Positions 1-7,955 of a stretch of DNA of 64,000 nt are shown one piece after another. A model generated the notes under the pieces. It was not told the origin of the DNA. It was given only the letters and a program-made list of their open reading frames with translations, and ran no database searches. The stretch lies in assembly GCF_000014945.1 (NCBI RefSeq), contig NC_008553.1:1178001-1242000 (forward strand), in the 5' to 3' direction. This DNA is from Methanothrix thermoacetophila PT. Its GTDB lineage: Archaea > Halobacteriota > Methanosarcinia > Methanotrichales > Methanotrichaceae. Position numbers and translations under genes: made by a program. How positions within the stretch are numbered: position 1 is the stretch's first letter; each line of letters begins with the position of its first letter.

Positions 1-858
1 ATAGAGCAGCTTCTCGCCTCCATAATCGCGGGAGGGCATGCGCTTCTTGAGTCCAACCCGGGCCTTGGGAAGACCCTGCTGATAAAGACCACAGCGAAGA
101 CCATGAGCCTGAGCTTCAGCCGGATACAGTGCACACCTGATCTGATGCCGGCTGACATCACAGGGACCACGATCATCGAGGAGGTCGACGGGGAGAAGAG
201 GTTCAGGTTCGAGCCCGGGCCGATATTCGCAAACATAGTCCTGGCGGATGAGATAAACAGAGCCTCGCCAAAGACGCAGTCTGCGATGCTCGAGTCGATG
301 CAGGAGAAGCAGGTAACTGTTGGGAACAGGACCTACAGGCTCGACGATCCGTTCTTCGTCCTGGCAACGCAGAACCCGATAGAGATGGAGGGTACGTTCC
401 CGCTTCCAGAGGCGCAGCTCGACAGGTTCCTCATGAAGATAAAGCTTGATTACCCATCGCCCGAGGAGGAGTTCCAGATCATGGAGCGATACACTGGACG
501 GGTGGAGCCAAGGGTTCAGAGCGTTGCGAGCAAGGAGGAGATCCTGGGGCTGCAGCAGATAGCGAGGGAGGTGCCGATCTCCGAGGATCTCAGAAAGGCT
601 GCAGTGCAGCTCGTGGTTTCTACAAGAAACTGGAATGGGGTGAGATACGGGGCCAGCCCGAGAGCCAGCATAGGTCTCGTCCTCGCAGCCAAATCAAGAG
701 CTCTGCTCGACGGCAGGAACTACGTCTCCAGGGAGGATCTCCATGTCATGGCGTATCCTATCCTGAGGCACAGGCTCATACTGACATTCGAGGCTGAGCG
801 GCGGGGCCTGACCCAGGACCAGGTGATCACCGACATACTGAAAGAGTTGAAAATCTGA
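1..858 (+). CDS. MoxR-family AAA+ ATPase (5' end cut off by window)
   Basis: The reading frame is open from base 1, so the N-terminus lies outside the window; 285 residues are present. MoxR ATPases are chaperone-like AAA+ proteins that usually mature a partner complex together with von Willebrand-type proteins. Visible are Walker A NPGLGKT (fragment residues 19-25), the Walker B segment LADEIN, the sensor-1 block ATQNPIEMEG and the C-terminal lid. An ATG at 103 would remove Walker A and is not the start. The stop is one base before the DUF58 gene, the classic MoxR-DUF58 pairing. The client is unknown. Confidence 0.93.
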   Translation: MEQLLASIIAGGHALLESNPGLGKTLLIKTTAKTMSLSFSRIQCTPDLMPADITGTTIIEEVDGEKRFRFEPGPIFANIVLADEINRASPKTQSAMLESMQEKQVTVGNRTYRLDDPFFVLATQNPIEMEGTFPLPEAQLDRFLMKIKLDYPSPEEEFQIMERYTGRVEPRVQSVASKEEILGLQQIAREVPISEDLRKAAVQLVVSTRNWNGVRYGASPRASIGLVLAAKSRALLDGRNYVSREDLHVMAYPILRHRLILTFEAERRGLTQDQVITDILKELKI

Positions 859-859
859 T

Positions 860-1714
860 ATGGACACGGAGTTCTTCGAGGAGCTTGAGCGTTTCAGTTT
901 GCTGGTCAAAAAGAGGGTATCCACAGCACATATTGGGTCCAGAAGGTCCATACGGTTCGGCCACGGGATAAGCCCTGTCGGATACCGCGAGTACAGGAAG
1001 GGGGATGACTTCAAGCTCGTCGACTGGAAGGTGTATGCAAGGACGGAACGGCTCTATGTCAGGGAGCATGAGGAGGAGCGGAGTCTTCTGGTTCACATCC
1101 TCCTTGACTCGAGCGGCAGCATGCGCTTCAACAGAAAGTTCGAGCTTGCATCGGAAATCGCTGCAGGCTTTGCGTTCATTGCAGCACAGGAGAACGAGAA
1201 GTTCTCAGTCTCCACCTTCGCAGAGGAGCTCAGGGCGGGGGAGCCTGTGAGGGGTGTCGGAAACCTCCTGAAGGTGATAGATCTCCTGGACGGCACCAAG
1301 CCATCTGGCGGCACGGATATACTGAAGGCATCAGACCAGTTCGACAGGATGATCTCGACGACCAGCCTTGTTGTTCTCATATCAGATATGCTGGACGATC
1401 TCGATAAGGTGGAGACCGCGATCTACAGATTGTCACGCCATGATCTCATCGTTGTGCAGATACTCTCGCATGAGGAGCGCGATCTCGGAATAGCCGGAGA
1501 TGCGAGGTTCATCGATATGGAGAGCGGAGAATCTCTCATAACAAGGGTGAGCCAGAGGCTCAGAGACGATTACAGATCCAGGCTCGAGGCGCACAACTCC
1601 AGGATATCAGAGGTCTGCGATTCTGTGGGGTCGAGTCGGTTTCTATTCGATTCGGAGATGCAGGTCTTCGATGCATTCTCAGAGATACTGAGAGCCGGAG
1701 TGCTTAAGGTCTGA
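860..1714 (+). CDS. DUF58 family protein with VWA-like domain
   Basis: A 284-residue protein directly behind moxR. The DUF58 signature GYREYRKGDD is at residues 41-50, followed by VDWKVYART. A MIDAS-like metal-binding loop DSSGSM is at 83-88 and marks a von Willebrand A-type fold. Many DUF58 proteins begin with two membrane spans; this one has none and looks soluble. By family association it is the adaptor or client partner of the MoxR ATPase; the biochemical role is not known. The start ATG lies one base after the moxR stop, so translational coupling is likely. Confidence 0.92.
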   Translation: MDTEFFEELERFSLLVKKRVSTAHIGSRRSIRFGHGISPVGYREYRKGDDFKLVDWKVYARTERLYVREHEEERSLLVHILLDSSGSMRFNRKFELASEIAAGFAFIAAQENEKFSVSTFAEELRAGEPVRGVGNLLKVIDLLDGTKPSGGTDILKASDQFDRMISTTSLVVLISDMLDDLDKVETAIYRLSRHDLIVVQILSHEERDLGIAGDARFIDMESGESLITRVSQRLRDDYRSRLEAHNSRISEVCDSVGSSRFLFDSEMQVFDAFSEILRAGVLKV

Positions 1715-1854
1715 GGAGCGGTAGTAAGCATCTGAACGCACCCAAAAATCGCACTCTGTTTCTGCTTCAGCGGTTTCTTGCTCAAAAAAGATGCTGCTCG
1801 CATCGAGAATGCATGCGAGCCCTGTATGCCCCAGTGCTCTCCTTTACTGAAGTA

Positions 1855-2130
1855 TCAGCAGAACAGACTCCTCACGACCTCTGTCAGTATCGGCCCTGCT
1901 GTGTCTATTATCTTCGCCTCGAAGATCCAGCCTCTCTTCTCCGGCAGCTCACCTGTCACCATTATCGCACATCCCTCATACTGGCTCAGATCTAGCTCAT
2001 GTGATGCAGCAAGCTCCTCTGCGGAGACTGCAGGTTTCACTATCTGAGTCAGCTTCACGGTGCAGCAGTGCTCCCGCGGCATCATGATATTCAATCTGCC
2101 ATTTTCGACAATCCCCAGAAACCGATCCAT
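1855..2130 (-). CDS. Small hypothetical protein
   Basis: A 91-residue protein of unknown function with no signal peptide or membrane span. The centre and C-terminus (CAIMVTGELPEKRG, then AKIIDTAGPILTEVV) are rich in beta-strand residues and could form a small barrel, but I cannot assign a family. The ATG at 2130 is chosen because GGGGGTGAT sits just before it; a TTG 15 bases upstream would place that Shine-Dalgarno inside the gene. A TATA-like box and a perfect 12-bp palindrome lie upstream. It stands alone between a plus-strand operon and a repeat-filled gap. Confidence 0.7.
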   Translation of the reverse strand: MDRFLGIVENGRLNIMMPREHCCTVKLTQIVKPAVSAEELAASHELDLSQYEGCAIMVTGELPEKRGWIFEAKIIDTAGPILTEVVRSLFC

Positions 2131-2149
2131 GTGTATCACCCCCAAGTAA

Positions 2150-2180
2150 CATACATGTATGAAAGGTATGGTTTAAAAAA
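2150..2180 (-). promoter_or_regulatory. TATA box plus palindromic operator candidate of the small gene
   Basis: On the minus strand GTTTTTTAAACC (2169-2180) is a plausible TATA/BRE region. The perfect 12-bp palindrome CATACATGTATG (2150-2161) sits between it and the Shine-Dalgarno, at about the expected transcription start. That placement suits a repressor site; this is inference. Confidence 0.4.
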
Positions 2181-2198
2181 CCTTGCGATGATTTCTGG

Positions 2199-2290
2199 GG
2201 ACCTGTCCGAATAAAGATTAGGTGTTTATGATGTGTAGAAGAGAGGAATATCCAGATTTCTGGCCACAGCTCTTATCCAGACATGTGTCC
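2199..2290 (+). mobile_element. MITE-like element, family 1, copy A
   Basis: A 92-bp non-coding element opening GGACCTGTCCGAATAAAG and closing CTTATCCAGACATGTGTCC, so the ends are imperfect inverted repeats. The interior (TTAGGTGTTTATGATGTG) recurs in the copies at 37351 and, inverted, at 16190. No open frame is conserved between copies. It abuts copy B. Confidence 0.7.
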
Positions 2291-2393
2291 AGAATTGGAC
2301 GTGTCCGGATAAGGAGGGAGTCTATTTGATGAGCATATCTTCAAGGCTCACGATTCAAACACATGGCCTTTATTTGGACAGACCCAATTCTGG
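2289..2393 (+). mobile_element. MITE-like element, family 1, divergent copy B
   Basis: GGACGTGTCCGGATAAGG (from 2297) and an inverted partner ending TTTATTTGGACAGACC frame a diverged interior. The whole is bracketed by a perfect 10-bp inverted repeat, CCAGAATTGG (2289-2298) and CCAATTCTGG (2384-2393). It follows copy A directly, so two elements sit back to back in the 638-base gap between the small gene and nnr. Confidence 0.55.
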
Positions 2394-2449
2394 GGCGACA
2401 TAAAGCGCGAACCACTGTGTAGAGCTTCAGGCATTCTATTTTTTGTGTA

Positions 2450-2573
2450 CGCTCTTATCTATTTGATGACTTGCCCGAAGGAGCAGTGGTCATGCTATGC
2501 GTTCGTGTCGAATGAATGTGGTCATCACCAACCACATCGCATGGCCCTACAAGTTGCTACCCACATATGAGCG
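2450..2573 (+). mobile_element. MITE-like element, family 2, with perfect 8-bp target duplication
   Basis: A 124-bp element opening CGCTCTTATC and closing ATATGAGCG. It is flanked by a perfect direct repeat TTTGTGTA (2442-2449 and 2574-2581), the mark of transposition with an 8-bp staggered cut. The interior (ACTTGCCCGAAG, TCATGCTATGCG, CTACAAGTTGCTAC) matches copies at 16259, 20471 (inverted) and 55642. It encodes no protein. Confidence 0.8.
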
Positions 2574-2768
2574 TTTGTGTATTGCCCAAATGCGGCCCGT
2601 ATCACTGAGATCAGCAGCATGTGACATGTGGGATTCACCTGGTGTTTGCTGTGTACGCCAGTATCTGGCAGATATCTCATACAGACGGCTCGGTGGTCCG
2701 AACATAGTATCATTTTTCAGACATGGCCATAACGATATCCTTAACAGCATCGCCGCTAATGACGATGC

Positions 2769-4157
2769 ATGCGCTATATTTCAGCTGAGGAGATGGGCGC
2801 GATAGATGCGAACTGCGCGTATCTCGGTATATCCACGCTCCAGCTCATGGAGAATGCGGGAGCAGCGCTTGCGAATGAGATCAGGGCAATCGGTGGAAGG
2901 AGAATCGCCATAATCGCCGGCAGGGGGAACAACGGCGGCGACGCTTTTGTGGCTGCACGCCACCTCGACGATCTCGATGTGACTGTATTCCTCATAGGGC
3001 GCGCGAGGGATATATCCACAGAGGAGGCCAGGAGAAACTGGGATGTGCTCAGGCGCCTCGAGTTCGATCTGAGGGAGATCAAGGATGTGAGTGAGATAGA
3101 TCTCAGCGGATACGATGTTGTCGTCGACGCCCTCTTCGGCACAGGTGTTCGCGGCCCGATAAAAGGCCTTGAGGGGGATATCATAGATCTCATTAATTCC
3201 TGCGGAAAGCATATCGTATCGGTCGACGTGCCGAGCGGAATGGGCACCGGAAAAGAGGTCTCCCCGGATATCACGGTGACATTCCACCGCCCGAAGATCG
3301 GGATGAGGGGCGATTTCAGGGTCGTGAGTATCGGCATACCGAGAATGGCCGAGTTCCTCGTCGGCCCCGGTGATCTGAAGCTTCTGGGGAGAAGGGGGCC
3401 TGAGAGCCACAAGGGCGACAGCGGAAGGATACTGGTGATAGGCGGCGGGCCGTACACGGGCGCCCCAGCGCTCTCTGCGATGGCCGCCCTCCGCGCGGGC
3501 GCGGACATAGTCACAGTCGCGGCTCCGAAGAGCGCCGCTGATACGATCTCCTCGTTCTCGCCGAACATGATCGTCAGGCCTCTGACATCAGACCGATTGT
3601 GCATGGCTGACATTGATATCCTGAAGGGCCTGATACCGAGACATGATGTGGTCGTCATCGGCATGGGTCTGGGAAGGGACGAGGAGACGCTGAAAGCGGT
3701 ATCGCAGATACTCCCGCTTTGCGATAGGGTCGTGATAGATGCCGACGCGCTACAGCCGGATATGCCGCTGAAGGGGATAGTGACGCCGCATGCCGGAGAG
3801 TTCAGGCGCATAAGCGGGCTGGATCTCCCGAAGGGGAAGGAGCGGATTGAGATTGTGAAGAGGTTCGCCCGGGAGATGGGGCTTGTCGTTCTTCTCAAGG
3901 GAAGGATGGATATAATCACGGATGGGGAGATCGTGAGGGGGAACACCACAGGAAACCCGGGTATGACTGTCGGAGGGACGGGGGATGTTCTTGCAGGCAT
4001 AACAGGGGCGTTTTATGCGCGTGCGGATGCCTTGAGGGCGGCTGCAGCTGCTGCATTCGTCAACGGCAGGGCCGGGGATCTCGTCTACCGCGAGAGGGAT
4101 TTTGGGATGGTGGCCACGGATCTGATCGACAAGATTCCCGAGGCGATGATGGTCTGA
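2769..4157 (+). CDS. nnr: Bifunctional NAD(P)H-hydrate epimerase / ADP-dependent dehydratase
   Basis: A 462-residue metabolite-repair enzyme, the usual length for the fused form. The N-terminal YjeF_N half (about 1-210) epimerises R/S NAD(P)HX; GRGNNGGDAF at residues 51-60 is its nucleotide-binding signature. The C-terminal ribokinase-like half dehydrates S-NAD(P)HX using ADP; NPGMTVGGTGDVLAG near residue 400 is its catalytic and ADP-binding signature. Together they rescue damaged NADH and NADPH. The gene precedes moaC by 49 bases. A long open frame antisense to it has no start signals and is a composition artefact. Confidence 0.95.
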   Translation: MRYISAEEMGAIDANCAYLGISTLQLMENAGAALANEIRAIGGRRIAIIAGRGNNGGDAFVAARHLDDLDVTVFLIGRARDISTEEARRNWDVLRRLEFDLREIKDVSEIDLSGYDVVVDALFGTGVRGPIKGLEGDIIDLINSCGKHIVSVDVPSGMGTGKEVSPDITVTFHRPKIGMRGDFRVVSIGIPRMAEFLVGPGDLKLLGRRGPESHKGDSGRILVIGGGPYTGAPALSAMAALRAGADIVTVAAPKSAADTISSFSPNMIVRPLTSDRLCMADIDILKGLIPRHDVVVIGMGLGRDEETLKAVSQILPLCDRVVIDADALQPDMPLKGIVTPHAGEFRRISGLDLPKGKERIEIVKRFAREMGLVVLLKGRMDIITDGEIVRGNTTGNPGMTVGGTGDVLAGITGAFYARADALRAAAAAAFVNGRAGDLVYRERDFGMVATDLIDKIPEAMMV

Positions 4158-4206
4158 ATCCAGCTCGAATACAGAAGTCTGCAATCTCCACGTCTGGAGG
4201 TATTAT

Positions 4207-4656
4207 ATGATAAGAGACAACAATGGCATGGTTGACATCACCGACAAGCCTCCTGTCAGGAGAACCGCAACAGCATCCGGTCTGATAAAGCTCAGACGCA
4301 GCACGATCGAGGCTATTGTGTCTGGGAGGGTGAGCAAGGGAGATGTCCTCACGACAGCCAGGATATCCGCGATAAATGCCGTGAAGGAGACCCCGCGCCT
4401 GATACCTATGTGTCATAACATCCCTATCACAGGGGTCGATACTGAGGTTTCCCTGGAGGATTCAGCGGTTCGCGTTAAGGTGAAGGTGACATCTGTCGGC
4501 AGGACAGGAGTCGAGATGGAGGCGCTCACAGGCGCATCTGTGGCCCTTCTAACAATATGGGATATGGTCAAATCCCTGGAGAAGGATGAGCATGGATGCT
4601 ATCCAGATACATCGATCGAATACATACGAGTCGAGGAGAAGGTAAAGGATCTGTGA
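4207..4656 (+). CDS. moaC: Cyclic pyranopterin monophosphate synthase MoaC
   Basis: A 149-residue protein that converts the MoaA product to cyclic pyranopterin monophosphate, the second step of molybdopterin synthesis. Family hallmarks are MVDITDKP (residues 8-15), PMCHNIP (about 67-73), GVEMEALTGAS and DMVKSLEKD with the catalytic lysine region. The ATG at 4207 has GGAGGT five bases upstream. moaA is at 54 kb in this window, not adjacent. The cofactor would serve the Mo/W formylmethanofuran dehydrogenase encoded 1.6 kb downstream. Confidence 0.96.
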   Translation: MIRDNNGMVDITDKPPVRRTATASGLIKLRRSTIEAIVSGRVSKGDVLTTARISAINAVKETPRLIPMCHNIPITGVDTEVSLEDSAVRVKVKVTSVGRTGVEMEALTGASVALLTIWDMVKSLEKDEHGCYPDTSIEYIRVEEKVKDL

Positions 4657-4770
4657 GCAAAAGCCGTTCATGATCTGATGCATTTGCTGTGTCAACCTAG
4701 CATCTTTCAGTCCGTCCGGCCAGCGTGAGGGCTTCGGTGATGCGAATGCGCCAATGTCAGATTCCACATC

Positions 4771-5697
4771 CTACGAGCCGTGCTCATATCCTCTTCTGGA
4801 TATGGGAATCCTGCTGCCATCCCTCTCGAGCCAGATGCCAGTTTCCACAGCACGACCTATCACAGTGAGCTCGCAGGCTTTTCTCGCATCATCGATCATA
4901 TCCTCTCTGACAGTGAGGAGAAGCTCGAAGTCGCCTCCCGCCCTGAGAACCATCTCCAGAGCCTCATCATCGCTCTCGGCGATCGCTCTGACCTCCTCTG
5001 CGATGGGTATGCGCTCGCATTCAACCAAGAACCCCGTGCCTCCAGCCTCGGCTAGATCGTGGAGTGAGAGTGCGAGCCCGTCGCTGTTATCCATCATCGC
5101 TGTCACGGCTCCTGTCCCTGCGAGAGCGATGCCCTCCCTCACCCTGGGGCACGGCTCCAGAAGCCGGCGCGCGAGATCGATCCTGCCGATCTTCAGCGCC
5201 TTCAGTCCAGCCCCGGCACCGCCGAGAGAGCCTGTGGTGCATAGCAGATCCCCTGGTCGCGCGCCCCTTCTCCTCAGGATTCTCTCTCGAGATACTCTCC
5301 CGAGAGCGGTGCCACATATCGTGAGCTCTCTGTGTGCGTCTGTATCGCCCCCGAGCACCTCTGTGCCATGCGCCTTCACACAGTCCCTGATTCCCTCGAA
5401 TATCTCTTCTACGAACTCGAGATCTGTTTCAGGCGGTATTCCAGATGCGATCAGAACTCCGAGTGGCTCTGCGCCCATCGCCGCGATGTCGCTAAGGTTG
5501 ACAGCAGCGCTCATCCAGCCGATCTGCCACGGTGTGGCCTGGTCCGGAAAATCGGTCTCTCTGTGGAGCATGTCTGTGGTTACCACAAGATAATCGCCAT
5601 CAAGTTCGACGACCGCGCAGTCGTCATGCTCCAGCCCGCCAAGCACCTCCGTTATTTTAGATATCAGTGAGCGCTCCCCGATGTCAGAGAATCTCAT
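4771..5697 (-). CDS. thiL: Thiamine-monophosphate kinase
   Basis: A 308-residue ATP-dependent kinase making thiamine diphosphate from thiamine monophosphate. Visible family features are MRFSDIGERSLI at the start, HDDCAVVE, the Mg/ATP motif GGDTDAHREL, CTTGSLGGAGAGL and DNSDGLALSLHDLAEAGG. I use the ATG at 5697, where the family consensus begins and GGGG lies about ten bases upstream; an in-frame ATG at 5748 would add 17 unconserved residues. It lies downstream of the zinc-ribbon gene on the same strand. Confidence 0.94.
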   Translation of the reverse strand: MRFSDIGERSLISKITEVLGGLEHDDCAVVELDGDYLVVTTDMLHRETDFPDQATPWQIGWMSAAVNLSDIAAMGAEPLGVLIASGIPPETDLEFVEEIFEGIRDCVKAHGTEVLGGDTDAHRELTICGTALGRVSRERILRRRGARPGDLLCTTGSLGGAGAGLKALKIGRIDLARRLLEPCPRVREGIALAGTGAVTAMMDNSDGLALSLHDLAEAGGTGFLVECERIPIAEEVRAIAESDDEALEMVLRAGGDFELLLTVREDMIDDARKACELTVIGRAVETGIWLERDGSRIPISRRGYEHGS

Positions 5698-5766
5698 GCC
5701 AGAAATTCCCCACACAAATCCTTCAGTTTCGAGACTCCTGATGATCATCTTTAGAGATGACCTGCC

Positions 5767-5979
5767 TCAATCCCTTCCGGCATCTCTGCTCGCAGCCCCC
5801 TTCTCGTACTCTGATCTTATCGCCTCAATCATCGCGCTGTCTGCCTCCACAACAAGCGCGCCGATGTAGCCGCACCTCTTGCAGTGGTAGAGCTTTCCAG
5901 CGTAACCGCCTGCCTCGTAGTAGATATCAGAGCTCCCGCATACAGGGCAGACCTCGATCAGATGTTCCTTTCTCTCCAT
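5767..5979 (-). CDS. Small zinc-ribbon protein
   Basis: A 70-residue protein with two CxxC pairs, CPVCG (residues 11-15) and CKRCG (33-37), forming a probable zinc ribbon. The acidic and helical C-terminus (SAMIEAIRSEYEKG) has no recognised fold. Such mini-ribbons often bind nucleic acid or a transcription or translation partner, but nothing here fixes the role. It ends 69 bases before thiL and may be co-transcribed with it. Confidence 0.75.
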   Translation of the reverse strand: MERKEHLIEVCPVCGSSDIYYEAGGYAGKLYHCKRCGYIGALVVEADSAMIEAIRSEYEKGAASRDAGRD

Positions 5980-6288
5980 GTGTCATTCCTGAGTGCATTA
6001 TGTGATCGCTTGGTTATTACACTTTGCTGGCAGGAGACTCGTGCTGTTGGTGGTCCAACAACAGCTGAACGGTGCAACTTGAATCTGCTGCCTCGACGGT
6101 TCGATGCTGCAGGCCAGAAGCTGCGGATCTCCGGGACTTGAGAATGGGTCACGCTCAAGCACTGGCAGTCCTGTTCTCGTTCTTCACATCCAGATGAATG
6201 CTTGATTCTGGATCCGATCTGGTAAGCATCCAAACCGCTCACTTTTTAGATGAGTATTGTGTATCGGTTAACATGCGGGTGATCCGGT
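5980..6288. other. Intergenic region upstream of fwdD
   Basis: This 309-base gap separates the divergent zinc-ribbon and fwd genes, so it must hold both promoters. I see no convincing gene or repeat-family copy in it. The only structure noted is a weak inverted repeat CTGTTG/CAACAG near 6050-6075. An AT-rich stretch near 6241-6262 is the best candidate for the fwd promoter. Confidence 0.4.
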
Positions 6289-6660
6289 TTGAAGGCTGTC
6301 ATGATCTCCGGAAGGACCCTCGCGCAGGGAGCTGGCTGCGAGGATAAGATGTCTCCACTGTACATCAACGAGGTCTCATGCTGTTATCTCTCTGAGGAGG
6401 ACTACAGGGCACTGGGGCTCTCAGATGGTATGAATCTGCTTCTGACCAGCCCACATGGAAGTGCGGTGCTGAGGGCTGGTGTGGACAGGGGACTGCCACA
6501 GGGCATGGTTTTCATACCCATGGGGCCGTGGGCGAACATGCTGACAGGCACAGATACAAAGGGCTGCGGGATGCCCGGATTCAAGGGTGTGGAGGTGGAG
6601 GTCACACCCACAGATGAGAAGGTGTTGGATATCCGCGAATTGATGTTGAGAGGTCGATGA
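6289..6660 (+). CDS. fwdD: Formylmethanofuran dehydrogenase subunit D
   Basis: A 123-residue protein with a molybdopterin-dinucleotide-binding beta-barrel, corresponding to the C-terminal domain of larger molybdopterin oxidoreductases. FPLG-type turns such as SPHGSAVLRAGVDRGLPQG and PMGPWANMLTG are typical of FmdD/FwdD. With FwdB it holds the tungsten or molybdenum pterin. The start is TTG at 6289, preceded by GGGTGAT; an ATG four codons later is possible. It opens the fwdDBAC operon and overlaps fwdB by four bases. Confidence 0.92.
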   Translation: MKAVMISGRTLAQGAGCEDKMSPLYINEVSCCYLSEEDYRALGLSDGMNLLLTSPHGSAVLRAGVDRGLPQGMVFIPMGPWANMLTGTDTKGCGMPGFKGVEVEVTPTDEKVLDIRELMLRGR

Positions 6661-7955
6661 GATTGCAGATCGAAGATGTGCTCTGCACCTTCTGCGGCTG
6701 CCTCTGTGATGATATAAAGGTCGAGGTGGATGAAGGCAGGATAGAGAAGGTCCGTGGGGCGTGCAGGCTGGGCTCCTCGAAGATCATGGGGCATAACAGG
6801 ATAAAATCGCCCATGATACGCGTGAACGGAGAGCTGAAGGAGATTAGCTACGAGGAGGCATACAGAAGGGCGGCCGAGATTCTGATCAACGCCAGACATC
6901 CACTCCTCTACGGATGGGCCTCCACCACATGCGAGGCTCTGAAGAAGGGAATTCTCTTAGCGGAGGAGATCGGCGGGGTTGTCGATACCACAGCGACTGT
7001 ATGTCACGGCCCATCGATCATAGGAATTGAGGAGAAGGGAGCCGTTGGCTCCACTCTTGGCCAGATAAAGAACCGCGCAGATCTGATAGTATTCTGGGGG
7101 TGCAACCCATCAGAGGCGCATCCAAGGCACACGCTCAGATACTCATCAAATGCATGCGGCAGGTTCACACCTGATGGGAGAAAGGGCAGAAAGGTTCTGG
7201 TCGTTGATGTGAGGGAGACGAGAACCGCCAGGAACGCTGACAGATTTCTGAGAATCCAGCCGGGGACGGACTACGAGATAATATCCGCGCTGCGCATGAT
7301 CATCGGAGGAAAGGCAGATTCTCTGCCGGAGGATGTAGCGGGCGTCTCCAAAAAAGAGCTCATCGAGATCGCGGAGATGATGAAGAGCGCGAAGTTCGGC
7401 GCGATATTCTTCGGTCTTGGGTTGACACACAGCAGGGGCAGATACAAGAACGTCGACAATGCTCTTTCCCTGGTGTCGGAGCTCAACAGCCACACGAAGT
7501 TCGTGATAATGGCTATGAGGGGGCACTACAACGTCACCGGCGCAGGACAGGTACTGGCGTGGTCCTCCGGGTATCCAATGGCTGTTGATTACGCCCGTGG
7601 TGCGCCATACTACAATCCCGGAGAGACATCGTGCTGCGATCTCCTGAGCAGGCGTGATGTCGATGCAGCCCTGATCATAGCCTCAGATCCGGCATCGAAC
7701 CTGCCCAGGGGCTGCGTCGAGGCTCTCGCGGAGATGCCGGTGATACAGATAGATCCATTCGAGAATCCGACGACGCTATTCGCGGATGTTGTGATACCAA
7801 GCGCGATCGCAGGCATCGAGGTCGAGGGGACTGCCTACAGGATGGATGGCCTCTCGCTCCGGCTGAGAAAGCTTGTTGATGTGGAATACCCGGGAGATGT
7901 GGAAATACTCCAGGCGATTCTCGATAATGTCAGGAGGCTCAGAGATGATAATTAA
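6657..7955 (+). CDS. fwdB: Formylmethanofuran dehydrogenase catalytic subunit B
   Basis: The 432-residue Mo/W subunit reduces CO2 to formate or oxidises formate to CO2 at a bis-pterin centre. The N-terminus carries a [4Fe-4S] site with Cys10, Cys13, Cys17 and Cys36. The metal ligand is Cys116 in the motif VCHGPS; it is cysteine, not selenocysteine. The sequence cannot decide whether the metal is tungsten or molybdenum. The start overlaps the fwdD stop as ATGA. Formate would pass through an internal tunnel to FwdA, as established for the family. Confidence 0.95.
   Translation: MRLQIEDVLCTFCGCLCDDIKVEVDEGRIEKVRGACRLGSSKIMGHNRIKSPMIRVNGELKEISYEEAYRRAAEILINARHPLLYGWASTTCEALKKGILLAEEIGGVVDTTATVCHGPSIIGIEEKGAVGSTLGQIKNRADLIVFWGCNPSEAHPRHTLRYSSNACGRFTPDGRKGRKVLVVDVRETRTARNADRFLRIQPGTDYEIISALRMIIGGKADSLPEDVAGVSKKELIEIAEMMKSAKFGAIFFGLGLTHSRGRYKNVDNALSLVSELNSHTKFVIMAMRGHYNVTGAGQVLAWSSGYPMAVDYARGAPYYNPGETSCCDLLSRRDVDAALIIASDPASNLPRGCVEALAEMPVIQIDPFENPTTLFADVVIPSAIAGIEVEGTAYRMDGLSLRLRKLVDVEYPGDVEILQAILDNVRRLRDDN

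Noticed and set aside
2450-2573. Family-2 elements as tRNA or structured RNA genes
   Set aside because: They do not fold as tRNA, and the perfect 8-bp target duplications favour a mobile-element origin; an added RNA role is left open.
2774-4000. A 408-codon open frame on the minus strand across nnr
   Set aside because: It is wholly antisense to a clearly conserved enzyme, has no start signals, and its product is a Ser/Pro/Ile-rich composition artefact of the high-GC codon pattern.
4754-5593. A 279-codon plus-strand frame across thiL
   Set aside because: Antisense shadow of thiL; the translation is Ser/Pro/Arg-rich with no domain.
7002-7012. Selenocysteine at the FwdB active site
   Set aside because: The codon at the metal ligand (residue 116) is TGT, a normal cysteine; there is no in-frame TGA.
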